A stretch of 64,000 nucleotides of DNA from JAEVLT01 sp050496765 (lineage in GTDB: Bacteria > Bacillota > Bacilli > Bacillales > Cytobacillaceae). This document shows positions 32,919-41,143 of this stretch, piece by piece. The number at the start of each line of letters is the position of its first letter. The stretch's first letter is position 1. Location of the stretch: contig NZ_JBNWEO010000015.1 in assembly GCF_050496765.1 (NCBI RefSeq), positions 248,001-312,000 on the forward strand, given 5' to 3'. The notes under the pieces were generated by a model. That model worked only from the letters and a program-made list of their open reading frames with translations. It was not told the DNA's origin and did no database searches. Made by a program: the position numbers and the translations under genes.

Positions 32919-34253
32919 GTGAGGAAAAAATTTTATTTTGACCCTCCTAAAATACTCGTTTTGGGATTTGGTGCGATTATTCTTATAGGTGCAACCTTGT
33001 TAACTTTGCCGATATCGACAGTAGATGGCAAAGGCTTATCATTTTTAAATGCGCTTTTTACAGCAACCTCTGCCACTTGTGTTACAGGGCTCGTTGTTGT
33101 CGATACTGGATCAACGTTTACCATCTTCGGCCAAGTGGTTATTTTATCGATGATTCAAATAGGCGGACTTGGATTTATGACATTTGCCACTTTGTTTGCT
33201 TTCCTTTTGGGAAAAAGAATTTCCTTAAAAGAAAGAATCCTGCTGCAAGAGTCATTGAATAATTTGTCCATGGAAGGCGTGGTTCGATTAGCAAGACGGA
33301 TTCTAATTTTTACTGCGGTTATTGAACTTACTGGAGCCATGTTGCTTTCTATTCGTTTTTCTTTTGATATGCCCATTGGAAAAGCAATCTATTTTGGCAT
33401 TTTCCACTCAATCTCACTTTTTAACAATGCCGGTTTTGATATTATGGGTGACTTTCGCAGTTTAACAGGTTATGTTCAAGACCCGGTCGTTAACTTAACA
33501 GTTGATGCATTGATTGTTCTTGGCGGAATTGGGTTTATTGTTTTGAACGAATTATTTGAGTACAGGCAAGTGCGGAAATTATCGCTGCATACGAAAGTAG
33601 TACTGCTGACGACAGCTGTGTTAATCATTGCAGGAACAATTGGCATTTTTGCACTGGAATACATGAATCCCAAAACATTAAAGCCATTGTCCTTTTTAGG
33701 AAAAATTCTTGCATCCTCTTTTCAAGCTATCACACCGAGAACTGCGGGTGCCAATACACTGAATATTGGAGACATGACGCAATCATCACTCTTTTTAATC
33801 ATTTTTTTAATGTTTGTCGGTGCATCACCTGGTTCGACAGGCGGCGGTATCAAAACAACGACTTTTATTACGTTAATTGGTGCAGTATGGTCGCAAATTC
33901 GAGGAAAAGAAGATGTCATTTTCTACCGCCAGCGAATTGTCTATGAGACCATTTACAAAGCGTTAACTGTTACGATCAGCGGATTATTTATTGTCATGCT
34001 GGTAACGATGTTATTGACAATTACCGAACATGGGAAAGATTTTTTAATGATCTTATTTGAAGCGACATCTGCTTTTGGAACAGTGGGGCTATCGATGGGA
34101 TTGACACCAGATCTATCGCCGATTGGCAGGCTACTCATTATCTTTGCAATGTTTGCTGGACGAGTAGGTCCTTTAACCATCGCGTTTGCGGTAACCATTC
34201 GCCGAAATCCAGATGCATTCCGCTATCCTAAAGGCAAAATCATGATTGGTTAA
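32919..34253 (+). CDS. ktrB: Ktr potassium uptake channel subunit KtrB
   Basis: Membrane pore of the Na+-dependent K+ uptake system. About 444 residues, matching KtrB. Four pore-loop repeats are visible, for example TATSATCVTGLVVVDT, SLFNNAGFDIMG, AITPRTAGANTLNIGD and ATSAFGTVGLSMG, whose glycines form the K+ filter. A frame from TTG 32901 exists, but its first codons contain the ribosome binding site GGGAGG; GTG 32919 with 7-nt spacing is preferred. Followed 27 nt later by ktrA. Confidence 0.95.
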   Translation: MRKKFYFDPPKILVLGFGAIILIGATLLTLPISTVDGKGLSFLNALFTATSATCVTGLVVVDTGSTFTIFGQVVILSMIQIGGLGFMTFATLFAFLLGKRISLKERILLQESLNNLSMEGVVRLARRILIFTAVIELTGAMLLSIRFSFDMPIGKAIYFGIFHSISLFNNAGFDIMGDFRSLTGYVQDPVVNLTVDALIVLGGIGFIVLNELFEYRQVRKLSLHTKVVLLTTAVLIIAGTIGIFALEYMNPKTLKPLSFLGKILASSFQAITPRTAGANTLNIGDMTQSSLFLIIFLMFVGASPGSTGGGIKTTTFITLIGAVWSQIRGKEDVIFYRQRIVYETIYKALTVTISGLFIVMLVTMLLTITEHGKDFLMILFEATSAFGTVGLSMGLTPDLSPIGRLLIIFAMFAGRVGPLTIAFAVTIRRNPDAFRYPKGKIMIG

Positions 34254-34280
34254 TGAAACGGAAAGAAAGGTGAAAATATA

Positions 34281-34946
34281 GTGGTAACAACTTATGCAAT
34301 AATTGGCCTTGGCCGCTTTGGATTAAGCTTGGCCTCAAAGTTATTTGAAGCAGGACAGGAAGTTTTGGGTGTCGATATGAATGAAGAAAGGGTGGAGGAC
34401 GCCCATCCATATGTCACCCATGCCTTAATTGCGGATTCAACGGATGCCGAAGCGTTAAAATCGATTGCGATTCGGAATATCGATACAGTCATTGTGGCAA
34501 TTGGAAACGACATTCAAGCAAGTATTTTAACGGTACTATTATTAAAAGAACTCGGCGTTCGTAAGGTAATTGCGAAAGCTGTCAACAAGCTTCACGGACA
34601 AGTTTTATATAAAGTTGGGGCTGATTGGGTCATCCACCCTGAGAGGGATATGGGAATCCGTGTAGCCCATCAGCTTCTATCTCCCAATGTGCTTAATTTT
34701 ATTGAGTTATCGAAAGATTATAGTGTTGAAGAAATAAAAATTCCTGATAATATGACCAAGAAATCATTAAGGGAAATTGATCTTCGAGCCCGATTTAATT
34801 TAAGTGTCATTGCCATTCGACGTAATCATGATATTAATATATCGCCTTCGCCAGACGAAACAATGGATAAAGGGGATGTATTGGTTGTAATTGGTAAAAA
34901 TAAAGATTTAGAGCGTTTCGCAAATGTAGATAGTCTCATGAAATGA
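34281..34946 (+). CDS. ktrA: Ktr potassium uptake regulatory subunit KtrA
   Basis: Cytoplasmic ring-forming gating subunit. 221 residues: RCK_N Rossmann domain with GLGRFGLSLA near residues 9-18 and the acidic end of strand 2 (VDMNEE), which binds ATP/ADP or NAD, then an RCK_C domain (about 140-221). RCK_C of KtrA is a known c-di-AMP receptor, so this operon may be controlled by c-di-AMP at both the RNA and protein levels. GTG start follows AAAGGTGAAA. Confidence 0.95.
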   Translation: MVTTYAIIGLGRFGLSLASKLFEAGQEVLGVDMNEERVEDAHPYVTHALIADSTDAEALKSIAIRNIDTVIVAIGNDIQASILTVLLLKELGVRKVIAKAVNKLHGQVLYKVGADWVIHPERDMGIRVAHQLLSPNVLNFIELSKDYSVEEIKIPDNMTKKSLREIDLRARFNLSVIAIRRNHDINISPSPDETMDKGDVLVVIGKNKDLERFANVDSLMK

Positions 34947-34954
34947 GTGTAATT

Positions 34955-34995
34955 CCAACCAGCTGTTGTTCAATCAGCTGGTTGGTTGATTTTTT
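34955..34995 (+). terminator. Terminator after ktrA
   Basis: CCAACCAGCTG / CAGCTGGTTGG, 11-bp perfect stem, then TTGATTTTTT. Confidence 0.88.
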
Positions 34996-35132
34996 GGGTC
35001 TAATGAACTAATTTTTAATTTTAATGATTTTCGAAAAAAGATTATTTTTTTCTATGCTACAATATATCCAATGCACTCTCACATAATGAGTCGTTGTTAT
35101 CGCACCATGAAAGCATGAAAGAGGGTAATTGG

Positions 35133-35408
35133 ATGGGAGACGGTTATGTAAATGTGATGGAGGAAATTGTCTCAACGATTGTGACTGTATGGCTAAATAG
35201 TCCTGATTACCAGACCTTTTGCCAATGTAAGAAATGCAGGAACGATATTATCGCATTAAGTCTAAATCACCTGCCGTGTCATTATGTAACAACGGAAGAG
35301 GGGAGAAAGCGTGTTTTTGAGCATCTAAATACGAGTGAAAATCGCAAATGGATCAATAAGCGAATTATCACTGCTATTCATACAGTAGGCAAATATCCAA
35401 AACATTAA
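35133..35408 (+). CDS. ComFB-like late competence protein
   Basis: 91 residues from ATG 35133 (AGAGGG upstream). Matches the ComFB domain: VNVMEEIVSTIVTVWL, a CxCxxC cluster CQCKKCRNDIIALSLNHLP, and a C-terminal NKRIITAIHTV. B. subtilis ComFB sits in the comF operon, but here the gene is alone, without ComFA or ComFC. The cysteines may bind zinc. ComFB-type proteins in cyanobacteria bind cyclic dinucleotides; whether this holds here is unknown. An upstream ATG at 35115 is possible but overlaps the ribosome binding site. Confidence 0.8.
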   Translation: MGDGYVNVMEEIVSTIVTVWLNSPDYQTFCQCKKCRNDIIALSLNHLPCHYVTTEEGRKRVFEHLNTSENRKWINKRIITAIHTVGKYPKH

Positions 35409-35414
35409 TACGAA

Positions 35415-35437
35415 GGAACCCCAATGGGTTTCTTTTT
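35415..35437 (+). terminator. Terminator after the comFB-like gene
   Basis: GGAACCC / GGGTTTC, 7-bp stem with one G-T pair, then seven T. Confidence 0.7.
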
Positions 35438-35508
35438 TTATAACTTTAGGAATAGCGGGTATCGGATGGCAAAAAAGGCTTGAAATTTTTTAAAAAATTG
35501 TTATTCTA

Positions 35509-35530
35509 TATTTAGATAATTAACTAAATA
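35509..35530 (+). promoter_or_regulatory. Inverted repeat, probable SdpR-type operator
   Basis: TATTTAG-N8-CTAAATA, just before the ribosome binding site of the ArsR-family gene. ArsR/SdpR repressors bind AT-rich dyads over their own promoters. Confidence 0.55.
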
Positions 35531-35547
35531 ATAAAGAAGGGAAGAAT

Positions 35548-35802
35548 ATGAACGAAGTTTTTAAAGCACTTGCAGATCCAACAAGACGGAAGATCCTTGA
35601 TCTTTTAAAGGATCAGGATTTAACTGCCGGAGAAATCGCCAGCAATTTTGATATGAGCAAACCGTCCATCAGCAATCACTTGAAAATTTTAAAATCTGCA
35701 GATCTGGTACTTGATGAAAAAAAAGGCCAATATATTTACTATTCGCTCAATTCAACTATTTTTCAGGATGTTATCAAATGGCTGCTAGACAAAAAAAAAT
35801 AG
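35548..35802 (+). CDS. ArsR-family repressor, SdpR-like
   Basis: 84-residue winged-helix protein: VFKALADPTRRKILDLL, then the recognition helix MSKPSISNHLKIL, and a wing ending KKGQYIYYSLN. It has no metal-binding cysteines, unlike ArsR or CzrA. It is 13 nt upstream of an SdpI-family gene, the arrangement of the sdpRI signalling pair, in which membrane SdpI sequesters the SdpR autorepressor on sensing toxin. An operator-like dyad lies upstream. Confidence 0.88.
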   Translation: MNEVFKALADPTRRKILDLLKDQDLTAGEIASNFDMSKPSISNHLKILKSADLVLDEKKGQYIYYSLNSTIFQDVIKWLLDKKK

Positions 35803-35815
35803 GGGGAAATTTTTT

Positions 35816-36448
35816 ATGAAAAAAAAGCTTTTTTATGTTTCGCTGAGTATTGCTATTCTTGTAATGCTGATTAATTTGATTGCCTTTCCATATTTGCCAA
35901 ACAAAATTCCTGTGCATTGGGGATTAAATGGTGAAGTGGATCGCTACGGATCGAAGCTTGAACAACTGTTGATGAGTGCGCTTCCGATTGTCTTATTATT
36001 TGTATTTTACTATGTTCCGTCCATTGATCCAAAAAAAGAATCTTTTCGCAAGCATTCGAAAGCATACTCAACGATAAATCTGATGATTATTGTATTTTTA
36101 TCGGGCATTAACCTCATTGCACTAATCAATGCACTTGGGGTACCTATCCAATTTTCAATTGTGTTGCCTGTTCTTCTTGGAATTTTGTTCATCGGCATTG
36201 GCAACTATACGTCACAAATCCGGCCGAATTATTTTGTTGGATTTCGGACACCATGGGCGCTTGCTTCAGAACATGTTTGGCGGAAAACACACCGTTTTGG
36301 TGGATATGTGTTTATTATCTCAGGCCTCGTTCCTTTCTTATCGATTATCATCGGAGGCAAGGCAATGATCTTGTTTTTGGTGGTATTGTTTATCGGAATT
36401 GCCAGTATTTATCTGTACTCCTACTGGGTATTCAAAACGAATAAATAG
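35816..36448 (+). CDS. SdpI/YhfL-family immunity-type membrane protein
   Basis: 210 residues with about six helices. The N-terminal DUF1648 part has IPVHWGLNGEVDRYGSK; the C-terminal SdpI part has NYFVGFRTPWALASEHVWRKTHRFGG. SdpI gives immunity to the SdpC killing toxin in B. subtilis and signals to SdpR. No sdpC-like toxin gene is nearby, so this may be a related envelope-stress pair. Start ATG follows AGGGGGAA. Confidence 0.88.
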   Translation: MKKKLFYVSLSIAILVMLINLIAFPYLPNKIPVHWGLNGEVDRYGSKLEQLLMSALPIVLLFVFYYVPSIDPKKESFRKHSKAYSTINLMIIVFLSGINLIALINALGVPIQFSIVLPVLLGILFIGIGNYTSQIRPNYFVGFRTPWALASEHVWRKTHRFGGYVFIISGLVPFLSIIIGGKAMILFLVVLFIGIASIYLYSYWVFKTNK

Positions 36449-36478
36449 AAAAAACCGGGTGAATTTGCCCGGTTTTTT
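36449..36478. terminator. Bidirectional terminator after sdpI-like gene
   Basis: AAAAAACCGGG / CCCGGTTTTTT, 11-bp perfect stem; the stop of the opposing small gene (36477) lies at its edge. Confidence 0.9.
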
Positions 36479-36665
36479 AGCGGAGAAAGGGGTAATCGAT
36501 GGTATTTCCATTGATGGTTCCGGCTGCTGTTTCGTCTTGGAGCGCTTGCAAATATTGCTCCAATTCTGTCTGCATTTCCTTTGGTGCGCCCTCCTTTAAA
36601 TGCCAATTACCAGGTTCATCAACAAAATATGGACTACTCATAAAATTTGGCCGAATACGCGGCAT
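36477..36665 (-). CDS. Hypothetical small protein (62 aa)
   Basis: Starts MPRIRPNFMSSPYFVDEPGN and has a Gln/Glu-rich helical centre (EMQTELEQYLQALQDE). AAAGGA lies 8 nt before ATG 36663-36665; an in-frame ATG 9 nt further upstream touches the ribosome binding site. Soluble, no cysteine. Not recognised. A terminator follows directly, so it is a complete small unit convergent with the sdpI-like gene. Confidence 0.6.
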   Translation of the reverse strand: MPRIRPNFMSSPYFVDEPGNWHLKEGAPKEMQTELEQYLQALQDETAAGTINGNTIDYPFLR

Positions 36666-36717
36666 ATCAACCATTCCTTTCTAACAATTTATGATCGATT
36701 TTTTTTAAAAAAAGATC

Positions 36718-38088
36718 TTGCGATCGGAAAATTTCCGGTTTAATATAGCAAAAGAAAGGGTAGTAACTGCATTAGTCACTGCTAATTACCTTCTGAAAGA
36801 AGATGAGCGAGTGCTGGTTGATCAACAAACAAACCAACTAAATGAAAAATACAGTATTAAAAATGGAATTGCAGCCACGATGGTTTTAAACATGAGCACA
36901 AATTACTTTCCTTTGTTTGCGATCGGTGTTTTAAGTGCATCCAATTATCAAGTTAGCTTGATTAGTTCGCTTCCGCAATTTGTCGGGATGTTTGCAGTCA
37001 TTCTCGGCTCTATTTTTTTAAATCAACAAAACAACAAAAAGAAATTCACTGCCTATTCTATTTTTTATACAAGGCTTTTTTTGGTTTTTATGCTTTTTTC
37101 TCTATTCGTGCCAAAAGACTACCGAAGCTGGGTTTTTGTTATTCTCGTTGGACTCATGAATTTTCCTGGTTCTTTTGCAAACCTGAGCTGGCAGGCATTT
37201 ATCGGCGACCTGATACCCGAACAGAGAAGAAGTCTTTTTTTTAGCGAACGCAATAAAGTCCTAACGATTGTTGGTGTGGTGACGACGTTTTTAATAGGTC
37301 TTATCTTACAGCAATTTCATAAGGATAACCCGCTTCCATATGAATTTTTGTTTGCTTTTTCATTTGCTGCAGGAATAATGGAAGTCTTTTATTTAATGAA
37401 GCATGTTGAGCCAGAGAAAAAGAAGGAACTCAAACAAAAGAAGCTATTTTCACGTGCGAATTGGCAAATCTTTCGTGATAAGCCATTTCGTTACTTTCTT
37501 TTTTGCGGCTTGTTTTTTAATTTTGCCTGGCAAATGTCATGGCCTTTATTCAGTATCTACCAAATTCGCGATGCACATGCAAATGGATTGTGGATTAGTT
37601 TATTTTCAGTTGCGAATCAGATTGCCCAAATTATTAGTTTTAAATGGTGGGGGAAAATGGCTGATAAACATGGAAATGCAAAAATGATGATTTTAGTGTC
37701 TATCGGTATGGCCACAACACCGGTTTTAACGGTGCTATCCAGCAATCTGATTTATTTAACAATTGTCAACGCCTCATCTGGTTTATTTGTTTCTGGAACC
37801 GTGCTTTTACTATTTAATCAGCTGCTTGAGGTAACAAATGAAAAAACCCGCAGCACGTATATTTCCAGTTATAATATCTTTTTGGCGATTGTTGGCTTTG
37901 TTTCACCCCAGTTCGGAGTGTATTTGCTTGATCAAACAAACATGAATCTATCCATGTCCATTTCAACCTTGTTGCGCTTCGTCAGCGGATTGATGTTCTT
38001 CTTTTTATATCGCTATTTGAAAAGGAGCAAGATTGAACAGCCGGCTGCTTTGAAAAAAGACATTAAAAACAGTTTGATGCAGTTGTAA
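36718..38088 (+). CDS. MFS transporter, substrate unknown
   Basis: 456 residues with 12 helices after an unusual soluble N-terminal region of about 50 residues (LLKEDERVLVDQQTNQLNEKY). The motif LIPEQRRSLFFSERN between helices resembles a family of Bacillus exporters. The TTG start at 36718 has no convincing ribosome binding site, so the true start is uncertain; GAAAGGG near 36756 could serve a start slightly downstream, but no canonical codon fits well. No terminator follows. Confidence 0.75.
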   Translation: MRSENFRFNIAKERVVTALVTANYLLKEDERVLVDQQTNQLNEKYSIKNGIAATMVLNMSTNYFPLFAIGVLSASNYQVSLISSLPQFVGMFAVILGSIFLNQQNNKKKFTAYSIFYTRLFLVFMLFSLFVPKDYRSWVFVILVGLMNFPGSFANLSWQAFIGDLIPEQRRSLFFSERNKVLTIVGVVTTFLIGLILQQFHKDNPLPYEFLFAFSFAAGIMEVFYLMKHVEPEKKKELKQKKLFSRANWQIFRDKPFRYFLFCGLFFNFAWQMSWPLFSIYQIRDAHANGLWISLFSVANQIAQIISFKWWGKMADKHGNAKMMILVSIGMATTPVLTVLSSNLIYLTIVNASSGLFVSGTVLLLFNQLLEVTNEKTRSTYISSYNIFLAIVGFVSPQFGVYLLDQTNMNLSMSISTLLRFVSGLMFFFLYRYLKRSKIEQPAALKKDIKNSLMQL

Positions 38089-38372
38089 AAATTTTCTTAT
38101 ATCTTGTGGGAAACAGCGGTTTTTTATTTTCATAAAAAATTTGAAACTTTTTCTGTATATGCTCGTCTAGTACAGAGTAAGTTTTGATATATTCAAAAAC
38201 TTTTTTCATACTGATCAGGAAAATGGCAGGATCGAGTGAAGGAAATTAAAGGAAAACTGTCAGGTTCACCATGAATTGGAACGATTTTTGTTTTAACTTT
38301 TTAAAAAAATATGGTATAGTAAATGATGTTCGTTTACCGCAGTTTTTTGGTAAGTGAGAGGAGAATTAAAAG

Positions 38373-40337
38373 ATGGAGAAACTTAGACTGTCACAGAGAT
38401 TGAGCAACAATTACCTTGCATTTTTTGCGATTGCAATTGTTCTATTTTGGATCAAAACGTATGTAACGTACCAAACCGTATTTAAGCTGGGAATTGATAA
38501 TAGCATGCAGAAATTTTTGCTTGCCATCAATCCAGTCAGCTCTGCCTTATTCTTTTTTGGTTTTGCATTGCTTTTTAAAAAACGGACAAAACTTGCCTTA
38601 ATTCTGATCAACTTCGTTTTATCATTCTTGCTTTATGCAAACGTCGTTTATTACCGGTTCTTTAATGATTTTATTACGGTTCCTGTTCTGATGCAGGCCA
38701 AAATGAATACAGGGCAGTTAGGTGACAGCGTCATTTCGTTAATGTCGCCGACAGATATTTTCTTTTTTACCGATACCATTATTCTCATTATTCTTGCTTT
38801 AAAAGTTTTTAATAAGGTAACGGAAACAAACCGGAAATCGTTCAAAATAGTCCTGCTGTTTGCAATCACAACCTTCCTATTTAATCTTGGCTTGGCAGAG
38901 AAGGATCGTCCGCAGCTGTTGTCCCGGACGTTTGACCGAAATTACCTTGTTAAATATCTTGGAGCATATAACTTCACGATATATGATATCATTCAAAATA
39001 TTAAATCTTCGAGTCAGCGGGCTCTTGCTGATAGCAGTGATGTTACCGATGTAGAAAACTACCGGAAAGCAAACTACGCTAGTCCGAATCCTGAATATTT
39101 TGGTAAAGCAAGAGGTATGAACGTTATTTATGTATCACTGGAATCTTTCCAAAATTTCATGATTGGCTACAAGTTGAACGGCCAGGAAGTAACACCGTTT
39201 TTAAATTCGTTAACCCGAGACCCGAATACATTCTATTTTGATAACTTTTATCACCAAACAGGACAGGGGAAAACATCGGATGCTGAATTCCTAATGGAAA
39301 ATTCACTATATCCATTGTCACAAGGCGCTGTTTTTGTGAACAAAGCACAGAATACGTATCAAGCAGCACCGGCAATTTTAAAGGGATATGGATATACTTC
39401 TGCAGTTTTCCATGGAAACTACAAAACATTCTGGAATCGAAATGTCATGTACAAAGCTCTTGGCTATGATCAATTTTTTGATGCAGAGTATTATGACATG
39501 TCTTCGGCAAATACGAAAAACTATGGTATGAAAGATAAGCCGTTCTGGGAAGAATCAATGCCGCTTCTAAAAAGCTTGAAGCAGCCGTTCTATACGAAGT
39601 TTATTACATTATCGAACCATTTCCCATTTGAAATGGATCCGGGAGATACCCCTTTTCCTGCAGGAGATTTTGGAGACACCGTTGTCAATCAGTATTTCCA
39701 ATCAGCCAATTATATGGATCAGGCATTGGAGCAGTTCTTTAATTACTTGAAGGAATCTGGATTGTATGATAACACTGTAATTGTATTGTATGGTGACCAT
39801 TACGGAATTTCAGAAAACCATAATGAAGCAATGAAAAAGGTATTGGGTGTGCCGGAAATTACACCAACGATTAACGCTGAACTACAAGAAGTGCCACTGT
39901 TCATTCGTGTTCCGGGCGTTAAAGGCGGCGTTCAGCATCAATACGGTGGTGAAGTAGATGTTCGTCCAACTCTGCTCCATTTGCTCGGAATTGATACGAA
40001 GGATTATATCGAATTTGGTTCAGATTTGCTTTCAAAAGATCATCGTAATTGGGTCGCGTTTAGAAATGGAGATTTCGTGTCACCAACCGTTACGTCTGTA
40101 AATGGTAAATACTACACAACCGGAACAAACAACCTTGTAACAGATCCGAGTGTTGGCAAAGAAATCGAGAACAAAGTGAAAACCGAATTAACGATGTCCG
40201 ACGAAGTCGTGACCAAAGATCTGCTGCGATTCTATAAGCCTGCTGGTTACAAGCCAATCAATCCGGATGATTACGAATACCTTGGTCCAAAAGCTTCTAA
40301 ATCAAAAGCAGCGAAAACAACGAATACAAACCAATGA
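38373..40337 (+). CDS. ltaS: Lipoteichoic acid synthase, LtaS family
   Basis: Builds the polyglycerolphosphate chain of lipoteichoic acid outside the membrane using phosphatidylglycerol. 654 residues: five N-terminal helices (1-172), a linker with a likely signal-peptidase site ALA-DSS (217-219), and an extracellular sulfatase-like domain. The nucleophile Thr301 is in GQGKTSDAEF, Glu257 in SLES is a Mn ligand, and GDHYGISE continues the metal site. B. subtilis has four such paralogues; which one this is cannot be said. ATG follows GAGAGGAG; TATAGT at 38315-38320 is a likely -10. Confidence 0.95.
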   Translation: MEKLRLSQRLSNNYLAFFAIAIVLFWIKTYVTYQTVFKLGIDNSMQKFLLAINPVSSALFFFGFALLFKKRTKLALILINFVLSFLLYANVVYYRFFNDFITVPVLMQAKMNTGQLGDSVISLMSPTDIFFFTDTIILIILALKVFNKVTETNRKSFKIVLLFAITTFLFNLGLAEKDRPQLLSRTFDRNYLVKYLGAYNFTIYDIIQNIKSSSQRALADSSDVTDVENYRKANYASPNPEYFGKARGMNVIYVSLESFQNFMIGYKLNGQEVTPFLNSLTRDPNTFYFDNFYHQTGQGKTSDAEFLMENSLYPLSQGAVFVNKAQNTYQAAPAILKGYGYTSAVFHGNYKTFWNRNVMYKALGYDQFFDAEYYDMSSANTKNYGMKDKPFWEESMPLLKSLKQPFYTKFITLSNHFPFEMDPGDTPFPAGDFGDTVVNQYFQSANYMDQALEQFFNYLKESGLYDNTVIVLYGDHYGISENHNEAMKKVLGVPEITPTINAELQEVPLFIRVPGVKGGVQHQYGGEVDVRPTLLHLLGIDTKDYIEFGSDLLSKDHRNWVAFRNGDFVSPTVTSVNGKYYTTGTNNLVTDPSVGKEIENKVKTELTMSDEVVTKDLLRFYKPAGYKPINPDDYEYLGPKASKSKAAKTTNTNQ

Positions 40338-40342
40338 AGCAG

Positions 40343-40374
40343 AAAAAGAGTGAAGTTTATCTTCACTCTTTTTT
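40343..40374. terminator. Terminator ltaS / yjcZ-like gene
   Basis: AAAAAGAGTGAAG / CTTCACTCTTTTT, 13-bp perfect stem with a 5-nt loop. Confidence 0.9.
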
Positions 40375-40396
40375 GTGTCATTAAATCTGGTGTTCA

Positions 40397-40489
40397 TCAA
40401 TAGAAACCAATGTAAGCAGATCCAACAATGATCAATAAGATGAACAGAACGACGATTAATGCGAAGCCATTATTTCCTCCTTGACCCAT
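40397..40489 (-). CDS. YjcZ-family tiny membrane protein (sporulation-associated)
   Basis: 30 residues: a Gly/Asn-rich start (MGQGGNNGF) and one hydrophobic helix LIVVLFILLIIVGSAYIGFY. The family is frequent in Bacillus and named for sporulation-linked YjcZ. A perfect AAGGAGGTG lies 8 nt before the ATG. Too short for standard ORF finding. Confidence 0.85.
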   Translation of the reverse strand: MGQGGNNGFALIVVLFILLIIVGSAYIGFY

Positions 40490-40775
40490 GGAAAACACCT
40501 CCTTTGCAATCCTACATTACTATATGAATACATCTGTCTATCAGTATGGACGAATTCCCAAAGCCCTTTTTTCCAAAGGAAAAAAGGGCATCGCCCTAAA
40601 GAAAATGTTCTTTTGACTTCTTTTATAAACAGATAGTAAATTCCCCTAATCAGGGATACGGTATAAATGATTAAAAAAACTGGTAAATCGTATACTACCC
40701 CCATAAGAAAACCAACATTGCCGAACGGTTATAGTAAGATGAGCCAACCATCAATTCATAGGGAGGTTGAACAGG
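40490..40775. other. Divergent intergenic region
   Basis: About 290 nt between yjcZ-like and the 44-aa gene. AAGGGC-rich inverted segment CCCTTTTTTCC / GGAAAAAAGGGC (40563-40590) could form a hairpin. No credible gene; the 82-codon minus frame spanning it overlaps yjcZ and lacks a ribosome binding site. Confidence 0.4.
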
Positions 40776-40910
40776 ATGACAATTGATATCGATCGGCTGC
40801 TTGAAGCAACTATTGAACTGAAAATAGAACAAATTGATTTTCCTTTGAAAAAAATCGAAATTGACACATTTCTTGAAAATACTCGCGAGATACCAAAAAT
40901 AAGAAATTAA
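40776..40910 (+). CDS. Hypothetical acidic small protein (44 aa)
   Basis: Starts MTIDIDRLLEATIELKIEQI and ends EIPKIRN; alternating hydrophobic and acidic residues, no cysteine, soluble. GGGAGG lies 9 nt before the ATG and a perfect terminator starts at the stop codon, so it is a tidy one-gene unit. Not recognised. Confidence 0.6.
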   Translation: MTIDIDRLLEATIELKIEQIDFPLKKIEIDTFLENTREIPKIRN

Positions 40911-40944
40911 AACATCCTGTAAAAAATGAACAGGATGTTTTTTT
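40911..40944 (+). terminator. Terminator after the 44-aa gene
   Basis: AACATCCTGT / ACAGGATGTT, 10-bp perfect stem, then T-run. Confidence 0.88.
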
Positions 40945-40974
40945 ATTCTGCATTATTATTTTTCTAAAATAGTA

Positions 40975-41007
40975 TTGACTTTTTAAGTATAAAAATACTA
41001 ATATAAT
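40975..41007 (+). promoter_or_regulatory. Promoter with internal operator, ABC importer operon
   Basis: TTGACT (40975-40980) and TAATAT (40999-41004) are 18 nt apart. Between them lies the dyad AGTAT-AAAA-ATACT (40986-40999), inside TTAAGTATaaaaATACTAA. A repressor bound here would block the promoter. No T-box leader is visible. Confidence 0.55.
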
Positions 41008-41143
41008 TTTCAAATATATAAAATTTTTTGACTCCTTTTTCTCTTTAAAGCAGATTAGTGGTAAAATGGTCTTAGCGACTAAACCAAATTGAAAAGGAAG
41101 AAAGGAATCGAGTATTTACTTTATTTTAGGGGGATTTTGGTCT

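Noticed and set aside
40456..40704. 82-codon minus-strand frame
   Set aside because: Overlaps the yjcZ-like gene and its perfect ribosome binding site in another frame; no site of its own.
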